In this document: in pieces, positions 11,434 through 22,560 of the stretch
Position numbering within the stretch: the stretch's first letter is position 1
Layout: every line of letters starts with the position of its first letter
Assembly: GCA_964017185.1 (NCBI GenBank)
Contig: OZ024872.1
Location: 46,524,188-46,588,187 of the forward strand
From: Rugalucina vietnamica
Taxonomy: Eukaryota > Mollusca > Bivalvia > Lucinida > Lucinidae
Length of the DNA stretch: 64,000 nt
Direction: 5' to 3'
The notes under the pieces: model-generated
Databases searched by the model: none
What the model was told of the DNA's origin: nothing
Seen by the model: only the letters and a program-made list of their open reading frames with translations
Position numbers and translations under genes: made by a program

Positions 11434-11568
11434 CACGTTATCACATATGCAAACTTCAGGTTATCGCTGGAAATATAGGTCTAAGTATGTGATAAGGGCC
11501 ATTATCACATACCTTGACTTATACTGCCAGCGATAACCTCAAGTTTGCATATGAATGTGATAATGTGT
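11434..11568. repeat. 135-bp palindrome inside element J
   Basis: The arms are GTTATCACATATGCAAACTT and its counterpart AAGTTTGCATATGAATGTGA. They include CAGGTTATCGCTGG / CCAGCGATAACCTC and the inner AAGTATGTGATAA / TTATCACATACCTT. Confidence 0.8.
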
Positions 11569-12132
11569 GGAAACCCACGATTTGATTTGACATAACAATA
11601 TTATCATTTTTAGCATAATTTAGTATACTTCATTGTTACACATAGCTTTAATTGGTTTATTATTGGTAACGTCAAGTAACATGACGTCGCGACTTTAGCA
11701 ACGTCACTTAGTAACAAAGGATAAAATGGAAGACAACAGAATTGTCTAATAAGAATTGGGATCTTTAATAGAAGCAAAATTAATTGAAACTAAGAACAGA
11801 AGAAAATGTGGAATTAGTAATGAACACTTGCAGAAGATGAGGAGCAACATTTAATAGAAACAGAGGAAAGTCAGAACAGTTAGAAAGGTATTGTACATTG
11901 ACATGTACAGCAGAGTTTGCGTTTTATCTATTGTGGCAACAGAAAAATAACCTTAAGACACTAGAAATTGTTACGTTTTATTGTCCATCGCCACAATACT
12001 TTGGTTATCATCATGGACGAGATGATAACCGGAAATCATGTATTTTAAATGTATAGAGGTTAATATGCTTGCATTTTCAAAAACAAATTCTTTAATAAGA
12101 AGATATTGAAGATGTGATAAACATATTTTAAC

Positions 12133-12231
12133 ATGGGTAGTTTGGTTATCGCCCTAAGTATCAACCCTCGTCCATTATTAGCCCTCGGGCTTGATAATGG
12201 AGTCTCGGGGCGATATCCAAAATGCCCATGT
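12133..12231. repeat. About 100-bp imperfect palindrome
   Basis: ACATGGGTAGTTTGGTTATC pairs with GATATCCAAAATGCCCATGT, with an inner stem AGCCCTCGGGCT. It shares the GTTATCGCC motif with the palindrome at 11,434. Confidence 0.7.
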
Positions 12232-12254
12232 GATAATCTCTAATTACTGCACAT

Positions 12255-12261
<7 letters not shown>

Positions 12262-12297
<36 letters not shown>
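12262..12297. repeat. (GA)n microsatellite
   Basis: An uninterrupted AG dinucleotide tract of about 36 bp follows a short CA run. Confidence 0.95.
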
Positions 12298-12299
<2 letters not shown>

Positions 12300-13084
12300 T
12301 TTGTTTGGTTAGATTCTTCAACTTCATTTCATATAAACATAAATATTATATTGGGTGATTCCGGTTGTGATATACTTTGCATCATAAATTAAGAAACCAA
12401 CAAGTGGCAATCTGGGATATGTTCCTGAAAAAAATGCATATAGGCTGCTATGACATTGTGCCAGATGAAATACTTGCTTGCTCTTTTAAAATATTTGCTT
12501 ACCGGTACATATACTGCACAATACTCCTTGCAAGATTAATTGCCGTGTCAAAGACGACTTTGGGTTGCGTTAACTCAAACGGTTAGAGTGATAATGTCTG
12601 TTGCATAGAGACATTATGTAAGCATCGAATGTTTTAATATGTTTTAATAGAAATATATTACATGATGCTTTCGTAGCCGGTACGTTTCTGAAGTTTTTTT
12701 TTAGAAACTTAGCGACGCAGTTGATTTTAAAATTATTATTGAAATTATTTTCAGCGAGCACGGCACTCTACATGTGTCCTCAATACACACTTAAGTTTGG
12801 TGTTATTTTATTATCTAATTATCTAACTAAAAGTAAACAACTCTGTCTCAATATGCAAAATGGCAATATCAAATCAAATTTTCTTTAGCGTGCTAGCAAC
12901 GCTTGTATGAATCGCTGTCACCTCTGGTGTCTTCTATTGGAAAATCTTGTGGAATAAAGCGACAATTCCTTAAAGCTGGATTGGAGTGAGAACGATCGGT
13001 GGTAGAGGGATGCGAGGATGCTTAACGATCAATTTGGATAAAATAAAACAGGTAACAATAGAAATATAGTTCTGTATGAGTTCC
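12300..13084. other. Unassigned sequence
   Basis: No family recognised. The 69-codon frame at 12,377-12,586 has no domain or splice context. The right part borders the 3' tail of a LINE remnant. Confidence 0.4.
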
Positions 13085-13428
13085 ACATGTATGTGGTGTA
13101 AACTTTGTAAACTGTATTCAATAGTGATAAAGGCCACCGGCCCATTACACAAAGAAAAAATATAATACAATACAGACATGCATATGCACTATATGTGAAC
13201 GTAGAAAGAATAACATACATGTACAATGTTACAATTACACACACAATGATAAAAAATTACAGTCAACTTAACATAAGCTTCCTTTACTCAAATGCATGAT
13301 ACACATAGTTAGCTAGTGCTAATATATATTTCTCAGATATTGTAGTCATTAGAACATAAAATTTATGCTTGTTTGGGGCTGTATAAAATTTAGCAGGTAT
13401 AAACTTTTGTCGTATGTCCAGGTATGCA
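13085..13428 (-). pseudogene. LINE ORF C-terminus and 3' tail (distal part, split by element Q)
   Basis: Read on the minus strand from 13,428, the frame continues YLDIRQKFIPAKFY, then KFYVLMTTISEKYILALANY, and stops at 13,284. I recognise this as the conserved end of non-LTR retrotransposon polymerases, the stretch after the C-terminal zinc-binding segment that ends in a YxYxAF-like motif. The sequence after the stop includes GGGCCGGTGGCCTTTATCAC and a repeated ACAAAGTTT-like end, which resembles LINE 3' untranslated tails. The upstream piece of the same protein lies at 16,897-17,005, beyond element Q. The two ends are not exactly in frame when the insertion is removed, so the LINE was probably already decayed. 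Confidence 0.6.
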
Positions 13429-13431
13429 TTA

Positions 13432-16400
13432 TAGTCAAGGCCGCTGTGTAATCCCGTGGCAAATTTTTGCTAAAAGTGGGAAACATCCATTTTCTTGTAG
13501 AAAAATATATTCTATTTAAGAAAAAAAAGTGTTTCTAATTCTTTCATGACGTTTTAACGTCATAGTGACGTCACATAAGATGGAACCCATTTTTGCATAG
13601 TAAAATGCCTATAAATAGAGTTATATGAACTCATTAAAAGTAAATATTGGACATTACTTGTATATTTTGATCAGTTGAGCTAATATTATAAAGATGGCAT
13701 CATGTTCGTTTATAGCAAATGCAATTTTTAATTATTTAAGAGTAATTATGACGTAAATATGACGTAAGTAAGTGAAAAACATGTCGCTGTGTAGTCTTGT
13801 TTGCATTTTTGGTAAAAAGTTGCAAACAAGATATTTCTTGTAGAAAATAAATATTCCCTATCAGAAAAAAGATGTTTCTAATTTTTAAGATTGTTTTGAC
13901 GTTAACGCGACCTTCCGTCATAAAGTGACGTGTGCAGTTATTTTGTCGTATACCAAAAGTATTAACTTAGGGCTATTTACTTGATTGTAATAACCTTGAA
14001 TAGTTCGATTAGCTGTTATGTTAATAAAAACAACACATTTGAACATAAAATTAATATGCTGGTTTTGAATATAAATTATTTGTAACAATAACGTCATTAT
14101 GAGCTCAGTGTTTGAAAAATGACGTCACATAAGAATAAACGGTGGATTATTTTGGAAGTTCAAATGCCAGGTATCCCGCTTTGTAGGGGGCGATATTTCA
14201 GTTATAGGTTGTGTCTAAGATTAATCATTCATGTGAAAAATTTGGTTTGTGCAACTAGTGCCTATGTTCATATATAATGTGCGATAAATGACCTTAGAAG
14301 TTTGAAAAATATTTCGTATTAAAGTCTAAGCGAAGCGGTCGTACTTCTTTTTAAATGAAACTGCTGCTGGTCGTTAACCATTTCATGTAATATATATATA
14401 CTATTTATATGACAATTTGCAAACTAGTTAGTAGTAAATGGTACTTAAGCTTCTTGAACTGATATAGTTAACCTAATTAAATCCACAAGATGGATGTCCT
14501 GTTAATAAATCAATAACCTCTATGGATGACTTTTCGAATTTGCAGGTATTTTTCACATTAATAGTAAATAATCTTTTTAGACCAGAGGGCGGCATCATCG
14601 CATTCAAGAACACTATGTTGTTCTTCTTTTTATGGTCTTCTGTCACCGATATGTGTGTTTTTGTACTTCATTTGCAAATCATGTTCGATACTTATCATTT
14701 CTGTGTAGTGACATTGAGCAAGGCACTTTCAGCGTCACACAGTAATGGCTTAATACGCAGGAGAGACATTGACCAGACCAAACATGACTCAAACACTTGG
14801 CCATTATGTATGACCAAACCAACCTGATTGTTTATATTTAAAGAAAGCGCGTCTTTAATTAAGAAGATCAGCTCTAGAAGTGAATTGTTGAGTAATATAT
14901 CACTGTTTGTAGGTCAGTTGTAAAGCAGAGCAAATCACGAGCGCGCAGCGCGAGTGATTTATCTGTGTACAACTGACAGACAAACAGTGATATATTACTC
15001 AACAATTCACTCATTAACAGTGAGTGATACTTAATTTAATCGAAGGTTTTCAGATGATTGGTTGATTACTCTTTTTGTCTCTTTTATACTTATATTAAGG
15101 TCATAGGTGTCACATGACTGCTGAACTTGTATTTTAGTATCGCAGTTGATAGCTTTTACGTAATCTAGCACAAATGTTTGTTACTTGCTTGCGCCTGCAG
15201 TTTTCGTAGGTTGAATAATTTGTCACCAATTCTTTTCTTCTTCTGGAAGCCAGTATCAAAGCCCAGATAAGCATATATATAACATGGCAAACACCACATG
15301 TATCATAATAAGCCCTGTTATAACCCGAGTGTCACTAAAAAAAGGATCAGAGAATGTGTCAGTCTGAACTAGTGCATGCATGTCATCATGTATGCATCAC
15401 ATCACTGAATTTTTCTTGCACCTACAGTAAAAGCAAATGATGCAGCAGGTGCTGGAGAAAGCAAGATTAGCATTGGAATTGCATGAAGTCGTAAAGGCGA
15501 TGCGTGGCTGGATACTGCATATATGAAGCATCGCTTAAGACGCTAGTTTTATCGTTTTCATCGTGATAATTTAAAGATGTTCAATGAGGCAAACGAATGC
15601 CAATTATACGATAAAGCGAATTATATCGCATTAAGTCATTTGGAAGAAGCCCACCGTGATGGTAAATTTTCGTAACGCAAATGAAGCTAAAGGGACCAGA
15701 ATACTACTATAATGAATATCATTTCACGTATAATTCTGAAATCAAACATAATGAACGCAAAGCAATACTTTAATGTCGAAATAATTCGTGGAATTCCTTT
15801 GCCAAAATTGGCGAAAAACTGGAATAATAAGCATTATTTACATAGTGTAAAGCTTTTTTGGTTCATGCAACGTCAATACACTGCTGTAATTAAATGTTTT
15901 CCACCAACTGTACCATTTGTGAGGCGATCATTTAGTCAGAAACATGTCTGCTGTATTTTTGTCAAATTGGTGATGTACATTTTTCTTATGTGTTCAAGTT
16001 TTTTCTTGTGTAGTATATTTCTTATTCTATTACAAAGACGTAAAAGCAACGTCACTTTCACGTAGCAGTTGAGCCTGCATAGAATCAAAATTGCACTTTA
16101 GTTTTGCCATAGGCATATTTAACCACTCCGCCTTAAAAGTAAGCATTAAATGCCACTATTAGCGCTTCGAAAAAAAATCAATAAAATCCACCTAATTTGA
16201 TTAGAAAAGAGCTTACGTCATTTTGTGACGTCATTTTGACGTTAATATTTGGAATCGAAAAATGGAACAACATCTTTTATTTTAGATGACATATATAGCT
16301 CTGTATAAAAATCCAAAGGAAACACTTTAACCAAACATTTGCCACGGGAGCCAAAATTTAGACACAGAGGCCTAAAGTAATGTTTTGTTCAGCGGTGCCG

Positions 16401-16896
16401 ATTCCGATCAGAATGTGCGCTGGATTTCTTAGCAAGATGGGTAGCTATATGCCGTTAGTATTAGTTTTTCCTTTAAACATATTGTGTTTTTACTAAATGT
16501 ACATGGCACGGTCAAATTATTAGTTTTACAATTGTCTTCGCACATAATTTCAATTTTATCGAATTAACGTCAAAATTACGTCATTTTTACGTTACATGAA
16601 GACTAGCATTGCATTAACAATATATATATCTCATCAAAATGTTTCAAACCACTTCACGACCAAATAAAACATACAAATTTGCTTATTTTATGTGTAAGAA
16701 CTGATACAATGTTCATTTCTGACAAAAAGTTGGTACGTCACTTTGTGACGTCATTGTGACGTTAATACGCCAAAGAAAAATTGGAAACGTTGTTTTTCTG
16801 GAAGGGCATATATTTCTCTACATAAAAATGGACAGGAATCACTTTTAGCAAAAATTTGCCACGGGAGCTCAAAAAGCCACACAGCGGCCTTGACTA
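13432..16896. mobile_element. Element Q, 3.47-kb transposon with exact 18-bp TIR and TTA duplication
   Basis: The left end TAGTCAAGGCCGCTGTGT is matched exactly, inverted, by the right end. TTA flanks both sides (13,429-13,431 and 16,897-16,899). Inverted similarity continues inward: CCCGTGGCAAATTTTTGC (13,452) pairs with GCAAAAATTTGCCACGGG (16,849). Each end has CRE-like TGACGTCA sites, and a second diverged sub-repeat follows inside (about 13,770-13,950 and 16,200-16,345). A 3-bp TTA duplication suits PIF/Harbinger, but the TIR is not diagnostic and no transposase is intact. A patch at 15,540-15,675 reads as protein-like (DNLKMFNEANECQLYDKANY) between stops and may be a remnant. Element Q sits inside a LINE 3' end. 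Confidence 0.7.
14881..15011. repeat. 131-bp near-perfect palindrome (family E core) inside element Q
   Basis: TGAATTGTTGAGTAATATAT pairs with ATATATTACTCAACAATTCA across a GCGCGCAGCGCG centre. The same palindrome, diverged, occurs at 47,383-47,552 and as one arm at 49,695. The flank AAGAAGATCAGCTCTAGAAG matches the end of family E. Confidence 0.85.
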
Positions 16897-17005
16897 TTAC
16901 ACAAGAGTCTTGTGAAGTGCAAACTTTACAGATTCGCTCTTGTCTTGGAATTCGAGGCACAGGATAACGACCGTTTTCGATTTCTGTGAACAGTGCCTTA
17001 CCCAT
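16897..17005 (-). pseudogene. LINE ORF fragment with zinc-binding start (proximal part)
   Basis: The minus frame from 17,005 reads ALFTEIENGRYPVPRIPRQE and RICKVCTSQDS before meeting the TIR of element Q. GRY...PR...R.C..C is the hallmark opening of the C-terminal zinc-binding region in CR1/Jockey-like LINE polymerases. The following part of that protein lies at 13,284-13,428, on the other side of element Q, in the same orientation. Upstream of 17,005 the frame is lost. Confidence 0.6.
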
Positions 17006-17276
17006 AGTTTATAAACTCGTGGAAAAAGTTCGGAAACACAATATTTTTAGTGTTGTGCTTTCATTTTGAATAAAGATTTAGAAACACTGTTGATGATATA
17101 CAAAAAATTCGTTCACCTTCGTGAAATATTGACCAACGTGTAGTAAAAATGCTGAACTGGCAATGGTGATTGCCGTATTCAATTTCATACACAATCCCAC
17201 AAAACTAAGTTTTAGTAAAATGCTATTGTTTTAAAGTATGGTCTTAGAAACCACAATACTGGCCGTATGTTAACAC

Positions 17277-17549
17277 CATTACGAAGCCCATGCAATATAC
17301 AGAGGTTTTTTCAAGAAGCAAAATTGACCAATTTATTGGACTTGATTTTTTTGTTTTACATTTTTGCTCAAAACATACATTGTGGGTACACGTTAGAACC
17401 GCCTCGGCGAGGCGGCTCTAACGTGTACCCACAATGCATGTTTTAGATCAAAAATAAGAAAATTAGGTGTACCCCTGCAAACCCCAGTTTTTTCTGCATA
17501 AAAGTGGGGTTAAAGGGGGTATATATTACACGGACACGTTTTCCCGATG
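17277..17549 (+). mobile_element. Family B MITE, copy 2
   Basis: It runs from CATTACGAAGCCCATGCAAT to ACGGACACGTTTTCCCGATG. The central foldback is long and nearly perfect: ACGTTAGAACCGCCTCGGCG pairs with its complement, flanked by ACATTGTGGGTAC / GTACCCACAATGC. The right half keeps CCCCAGTTTTTTCTGCATAA and AAGTGGGG. Confidence 0.85.
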
Positions 17550-18346
17550 ACTGTGATTTATGAAGCTAGAACCATTGCATGATGGTGACATCTGCACATA
17601 ACGGTCAGCAGTTATCATGTCATCCGTGAACATTAGCGTCAACTTTAACCTTTCTTTACAAGCCACTTGTAGGTCGCCTGCGAGATCATCATCCGTTGCT
17701 AGCAAGACCAATGAGGTTAGGCGATAAGAAACTTCGCATCAATTAATGTTGTTTTTCTTGTAAGTTTGGCACAGTATATAAAGCTGATAACATACTTAGT
17801 GTACAACAAGTCAAAAAGATACCGTTCACGTTAAGCGTTTTGCTATAATTCTGTCGAAAAGATACCGTTCACGTTAAGCGTTTTGCTATAATTCTATCTT
17901 GATCTTTAAAAGGTTTAAGATACAAAATTAACGTGTTGCACCAAGCGCTTCAAGCAAGTTTCCGGCGAAAATTTGCAAAGCGCTTTTATTATGCGCGTGC
18001 ATGAAGCTAAACATGCAAGCTCAATCTCTTGAAATAATTGAAAGGGACAATGCAAGACAATACCTAAAATGGGCAACGTGTTTCTTGGTTTGCTCTTCTA
18101 AATATGTTTTACTATAATTGCCAGATTCACATCTCTTCCAAACAGCATCCAGTTCTGCACCCGAGAGCTTCTTATTTTAAGTTCTGTGTGAGATAAGCCA
18201 TATAATTTTGAACGGCATCACGCTAAATCAGAATTTCGCAGGGCATGACCCAATTAGTCTTCCTGGTAATTAGACTAAACTGGAAGTTGCATGTTTAAAT
18301 ACAATTAGTATTCATGAACTTGCATGTCTTCAGGTTTTGAGATTAA
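17550..18346. other. Unassigned sequence around a small tandem repeat
   Basis: Apart from the 43-bp tandem pair at 17,814-17,899, nothing was recognised. The minus frame at 17,526-17,711 starts in the MITE end and has no support. Confidence 0.4.
17814..17899. repeat. 43-bp tandem duplication
   Basis: Two adjacent units share GATACCGTTCACGTTAAGCG followed by TTTTGCTATAATTCT. They differ only at the last few bases. Confidence 0.9.
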
Positions 18347-18578
18347 CATTACGAAAACCTGCCCATGCAATAAATGTGATTTTTTCTGCTAAAAATGGAA
18401 ATCTTCATAGGGAATCTTTTTTTAACTTTTTTGCTCAATTCGTTGATTGTAGGTACACGTTAGAACAGCATCGGCGAGGCGATTCTAACGAGTTCCCACA
18501 ATCTATGTTTTGGATAAAACCCCTATATAAAATTGGGGTTCGAGTGGGTATTCTTTTCATGGACATGTTTACCTGATG
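18347..18578 (+). mobile_element. Family B MITE, copy 3
   Basis: CATTACGAAAACCTGCCCATG to ATGGACATGTTTACCTGATG. The foldback centre GCATCGGCGAGGCG is mutated and the right half lacks the usual CCCCTGCA block, making this one of the shortest full-length copies (232 bp). Confidence 0.8.
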
Positions 18579-19265
18579 ATCGTGTAGCAATGTTAAGATT
18601 TCTTCTTGTTTCTGCCGTATGCTGATATGTATGAGCAGATAAGCGCACTTGTGTAAATGAGACCATAACAATATCGTAAACCTGGGGGTCTTGAAACTTG
18701 TTCCCAATAACATCCTTGCGCCCACCCAGCATTTTTGTTTCAGAAAAACAAATCATGCCTATCGAATCTTAACTTTCTGGAAAATGGTCCAAAGCTCGAA
18801 GAAAATTGTTATGTTTGCACACCATATGTCTTTAACTTTCTCTGGACCTCTCAGGCACACGAATGATCTATCAGAAACTCATTTGCTGTGTCTAGCAGAT
18901 TTACGTCTCAGTCTACATGCACACCGGTTTCTCCTTTGTTAAGCTTCTGAATATGAGTAATGGTATTGTTTTTATTTCTAAGAATGTTACTGATACCTGT
19001 CAGGTGGAACTTTATAAACCACAAACCCCTCATAACACTATCGTTTTGGTCCAAGACGATTTTCGTGCTTGTTATAAGAGAGTAAATTGTATATACAGAT
19101 GTATAGCAAAATAAATCTAAAATGACCGTTTGGGGTCAATGAATGGTCAGTGTTATATCCAAATCCGTGCTGTAACGAACCGTGTTATAAAGAGGTTGAA
19201 GTGATTTCTATGGTCAAATTTAAATAATAATAATAATAAAAATAATAATAATAAAATATCGCGGA
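18579..19265. other. Unassigned sequence
   Basis: Several overlapping short frames occur here with no supporting feature. An (AAT)n tract occupies about 19,224-19,257 next to the following MITE. Confidence 0.4.
19224..19257. repeat. (AAT)n microsatellite
   Basis: AAT trinucleotides with one interruption, ending at the family B MITE. Confidence 0.9.
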
Positions 19266-19537
19266 CATAAGGAAAACATGTCCATGAAAAGGATAGTTAC
19301 CCTCTTAAACCCCACTTTTATATAGTAAAACTGGGGTATACAGGGGTGTGCCATATTTTCACTATAATATATCTAAAACACAGATTGTGGGTACTCGTTA
19401 GAACCGCTGTAACGTGTACTCACAATCTATGTGTTGAGCAAAAAATAAGTAAAATATAAAAAAAAAAAATTACTGAAAACTTTCGATTTTAACAACCTTT
19501 AAAAATCTGTATATTACATGGGCGTGTTTCGTAATTG
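19266..19537 (-). mobile_element. Family B MITE, copy 4
   Basis: It starts CATAAGGAAAACATGTCCAT and ends TTACATGGGCGTGTTTCGTA. The central arms are shortened (GTTAGAACCGCTGTAACGTG), so most of the GC-rich loop has been lost. Confidence 0.8.
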
Positions 19538-19670
19538 AATAAAGTACACATAATGGAGCACCAAAAACTTTTTTCTGCCGAACATTTCTATCCAATTTTC
19601 CATCTTCCGCGCACTTTTACAATGGATGAAACGCCATTTACGTCAACATAGCAATTTTCTATGAGAAATT

Positions 19671-19906
19671 TGAGCCGCCTCGTGGGAAAACCAACAATCT
19701 GCATATGCGAAAATAAAGACGCAGATCAGCTTCGCGGTAACCGCGAAGCTGATCAGCGCCTTTGTTTTCGCTACACGGATAGTACAATTCCTCTTCTTTC
19801 TAAATCCAAAATTTCAAGCCTCTAGCCATCTTCTGTGACTGCACAGGTCGGTTTGGGTCAGACCTGTTCGGAAACCACATTGTTGGTTTTCCCACGAGGC
19901 GGCTCA
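19671..19906 (+). mobile_element. Family A MITE
   Basis: TGAGCCGCCTCGTGGGAAAA to TTTTCCCACGAGGCGGCTCA, an exact 20-bp terminal match. The internal hairpin TCAGCTTCGCGGTAACCGCG is intact. Confidence 0.9.
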
Positions 19907-19997
19907 GTCTATTGACCAGTCTAGAGTAAATGACCATCTCTGACCACAAGACAATAATTCAAAATAATATTTCTACGATGGGAAATATTTGGTCAAA

Positions 19998-20030
19998 TGA
20001 GCCGCGTCATAGAAAAACGTCTTTGACATT
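19998..20030 (+). mobile_element. Terminal fragment related to family A
   Basis: TGAGCCGCGTCATAGAAAAA resembles a family A left end but the rest is missing. It lies 92 bp from a full copy. Confidence 0.35.
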
Positions 20031-20351
20031 TCTGACGCAAAGTGATCAGTAGAGCAACGGACTATGGTTAAGAAACTAAAGTGGTTATTTTAACAATGAC
20101 AATAATGTAGCAAAACATATATAACTGCATAGCTGATCCCAACTTCTCTTTTTTTCCCTCAAATTCAAAAAGCTGGTTTTGCATCGGTCTGTAGGTTTTG
20201 ACCATGGTGGTTCGAAGACAAGGAAGCAATTTGTTGGTACGTTGCTGTTTCGCTGAGAAACTTGTTTATATAAACTCTATGTTTCCATTATTCGTTTTCT
20301 TCAGAAAACTAGATGCTTGTAATTCCGAGTTTATTAATTAAAGTTATTTTC
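20031..20351. other. Unassigned sequence
   Basis: Nothing recognised. Confidence 0.4.
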
Positions 20352-20645
20352 CTATTTATTTGTCCGAAAACAAAATGCGCTGATTAACTGCGCTATAATC
20401 CCGACATTGTCTTTGCAAAAGAAACAGAGCACCTCTGTCGTGAAGTGACCCATTCCAACCCAGACAACTTGAAGACAAAAGATGATTACTGACCAACAGA
20501 ACTGTTGACACAGCAAAACAACTGTTGCACTTGTTAGTTTAACGTAATGTCTTTCAGGACAAAGTCTGGAATTTCCGTCCGTCACAATATCATCATGATA
20601 ACAATTGGGATCATTTTCTTGAACATCCGGTTGCAATGTCATTGT
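20352..20645 (-). CDS. Possible small membrane-protein frame, unknown
   Basis: I do not recognise this frame. On the minus strand an ATG at about 20,642 (or an upstream GTG) opens about 96 codons to a TAG. The first 40 residues are polar (TLQPDVQENDPNCYHDDIVT), then comes a hydrophobic helix (SATVVLLCQQFCWSVIIFCL), then a cysteine-containing tail (EVLCFFCKDN). Codon choice looks ordinary for the window. The frame begins three bases from a family B MITE, so any upstream exon or promoter would have been displaced. It could be the last exon of a gene or a chance frame. No second copy is present. Confidence 0.22.
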   Translation of the reverse strand, partial: TMTLQPDVQENDPNCYHDDIVTDGNSRLCPERHYVKLTSATVVLLCQQFCWSVIIFCLQVVWVGMGHFTTEVLCFFCKDNVGIIAQLISAFCFRTNK

Positions 20646-20647
20646 CA

Positions 20648-20930
20648 CATTACGAGAACTTGCCCGTGCAATACACAGAGAATTTTTCAGCAGTTAAAAT
20701 TGAAAATTTCACTTGAAAAAAAAAAACGATATTTTTTAATATTTTTGCTCAAAACATACATTGTGGGTACACGTTAGAACCGCCTTGCCGAGGCGGTTCT
20801 AACGAGTGCCCACAATGTATGTTTTGGATCAAAAATAAGAAAATTTAGTATACCCCTGGAAACCCCAGTTTTTTTCTATATAAAAGTGGGGTTTAGGGGG
20901 AATACACTTCACGGACATGTTTTCCTGATG
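20648..20930 (+). mobile_element. Family B MITE, copy 5
   Basis: CATTACGAGAACTTGCCCGT to ACGGACATGTTTTCCTGATG, with an almost perfect central foldback (GTTAGAACCGCCTTGCCGAG / AGGCGGTTCTAACG). Confidence 0.85.
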
Positions 20931-21059
20931 CAGGATTTGGGTTACATCGAACATCTAACTGGCAAGGACATTTACTGATCAATCCGATTTGGCATTTCTG
21001 TAGTAGTTAAAACGTGAGAAATAAACATTTAACAGCCAGATTTTTCCAACTTGAAAAAC

Positions 21060-22280
21060 ATTTTCTAAATTTTATTGCAGCCCCGGCGGCTAATTTGACC
21101 TACCTTGCACCCCTGGACAATTTTTACGGGTGCCAAATCGTTTACTGGGACCAAAGGTATGCAAAAAATTTTGTCCTCAAAGATAAACTCCATTGCATTA
21201 TGAAAAAGTGCAACCGTTGACTAATTTTCATATTCATAAATTTAAATGAAAACATTAAAATGACAGACAAATCGTTAAAATCCATAAATAAACTAATTTC
21301 AGGCATAAACTACCATTGTGACACTTTGTTACTGAACCAGTAATATCATATGGCAAAAACATTGATGTAGTGGGTATAAATTAACATTTTCTCATTTGCA
21401 TATTCATGAATATTAATAAAATTGTCGAAACTTGAGGAAAAACGAAGAAAAAATGTAGCCATTACAATATTTGAATGGGTTATAAGTTTTATCTTGCATC
21501 CCTGAAACCAATTCTCATGGATGCCAGTGTGGTCAGCGGGACCACCTAAATGCCATAAAAATATTGTCCTCAATATGCATGATGTAAAATTACATAGTTT
21601 CCACACCCGCCCAGTGATTTTAAAGAATAGGGTGTGCTCACAAAAATATTCGTATACCAACAATAGCATGCTGTAGAATTGGTCTGATAGTGGTGAATAG
21701 ACCTAGAAATTTAACCTTATTACCTATTATTCGAATCGTTGAAATTCTTATTCATGAATATTAATAAAAACACAAGAATTCGGAGAAAAATCGTGGTAAA
21801 AATAGGAGGTATACGTACAAAATCAATTGAACCAAAGTTGTTAACAAACCCAAGATGCTGAAAGAAGTATAAAATGAATGTACTGTTACCCTAAAGTCCA
21901 ATATAAGAATGATCTGATTTTCAGTTTCATTAATTTTAATGAAAACTTCATATATAGGAATGAAAAAATGAAAACATTTAACGGGTAAACGTACAAAATG
22001 ACTTATATCTCGGCAACCAAAAGCCCTAACATGCTGATAAAATGGTATCAATGGTTGCTAGGGCAACATTATATCATCCTGTACTACAATAGTATGTCAT
22101 GTGATTTTGTTTTATTTTATGAATATTAAAACAAACGTTCGAATTTAGAAGAAAATTACGGAACAATTAAGATGGTATACATAGAAAATCACATGTATCT
22201 TGACTACTGATAGACCTAGAGAACCGTACATGTATGTGGATTCAAGTGATTGCTAGGACAATGTTTTAAATACTGTATAT
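21060..22280. repeat. Diverged tandem repeat, about 350-bp period
   Basis: TTCATGAATATTAATAAAA recurs at about 21,405 and 21,748, with a decayed form at 22,115 and a weaker one at 21,228. Other landmarks keep the phase: CTTGCACCCCTGGA / CTTGCATCCCTGAA with GGGACCA and TTTTGTCCTCAA in the first two units; CCCTAACATGCTGATAAAAT, TTGCTAGGGCAAC and TTGCTAGGACAATG in the later ones. Units are strongly diverged. No coding frame is shared. Confidence 0.55.
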
Positions 22281-22284
22281 TGCT

Positions 22285-22560
22285 GATCGTTCCAATGTGA
22301 TACTTCTTTTAAGTGTTGGCGTTGATTTTTTTTTGCTGTGTGCACCTTATGTGTTTTCATAGTTTAGTTAAGTTTGGGTAGCTGAGTAACCGCATATTGG
22401 GAACTAGCTGTTCACTCGGCTTATGTTTTTTGTGTTTTTTTTTTGTGTTTTTTTTTTTTTAGTATACGAGTAAGTATCTGGTTGTTAATATAGTTTTTTC
22501 CCACCTCGGTTTTTGGAATGGGAATTTCTTTCTGATTGCACCATTTGCCCATTTGCCTTG
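22285..22560 (+). mobile_element. Family F retroelement 3' tail, copy 4
   Basis: Here the tail is on the plus strand: CACCTTATGTGTTTTCATAG, TTCACTCGGCTTATG, CCCACCTCGGTTTTTGGAAT, then an imperfect end CATTTGCCTT instead of the usual CCTACTTGTACC. A T/G run interrupts it at about 22,430-22,460. Confidence 0.65.

Larger units (their letters stand above)
11320..12240. mobile_element. Element J, composite foldback with two palindromes and CRE sites
   Basis: The segment contains nested inverted repeats. ACATGATTTCCGGATATCA (about 11,383) pairs with TGATAACCGGAAATCATGT (about 12,020). A 135-bp palindrome lies at 11,434-11,568 and a second palindrome at 12,133-12,231. Between them are three CRE-like sites (AACGTCA, ATGACGTCGC, AACGTCAC at 11,670-11,706) and then AAAATGGAAGAC. 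The outer boundaries are my estimate. No transposase is visible. Confidence 0.5.

Noticed and set aside
19224-19257. CRISPR-like or regulatory meaning of the AAT run and other short tandem repeats
   Set aside because: Plain microsatellites without regular spacers in a eukaryotic genome.
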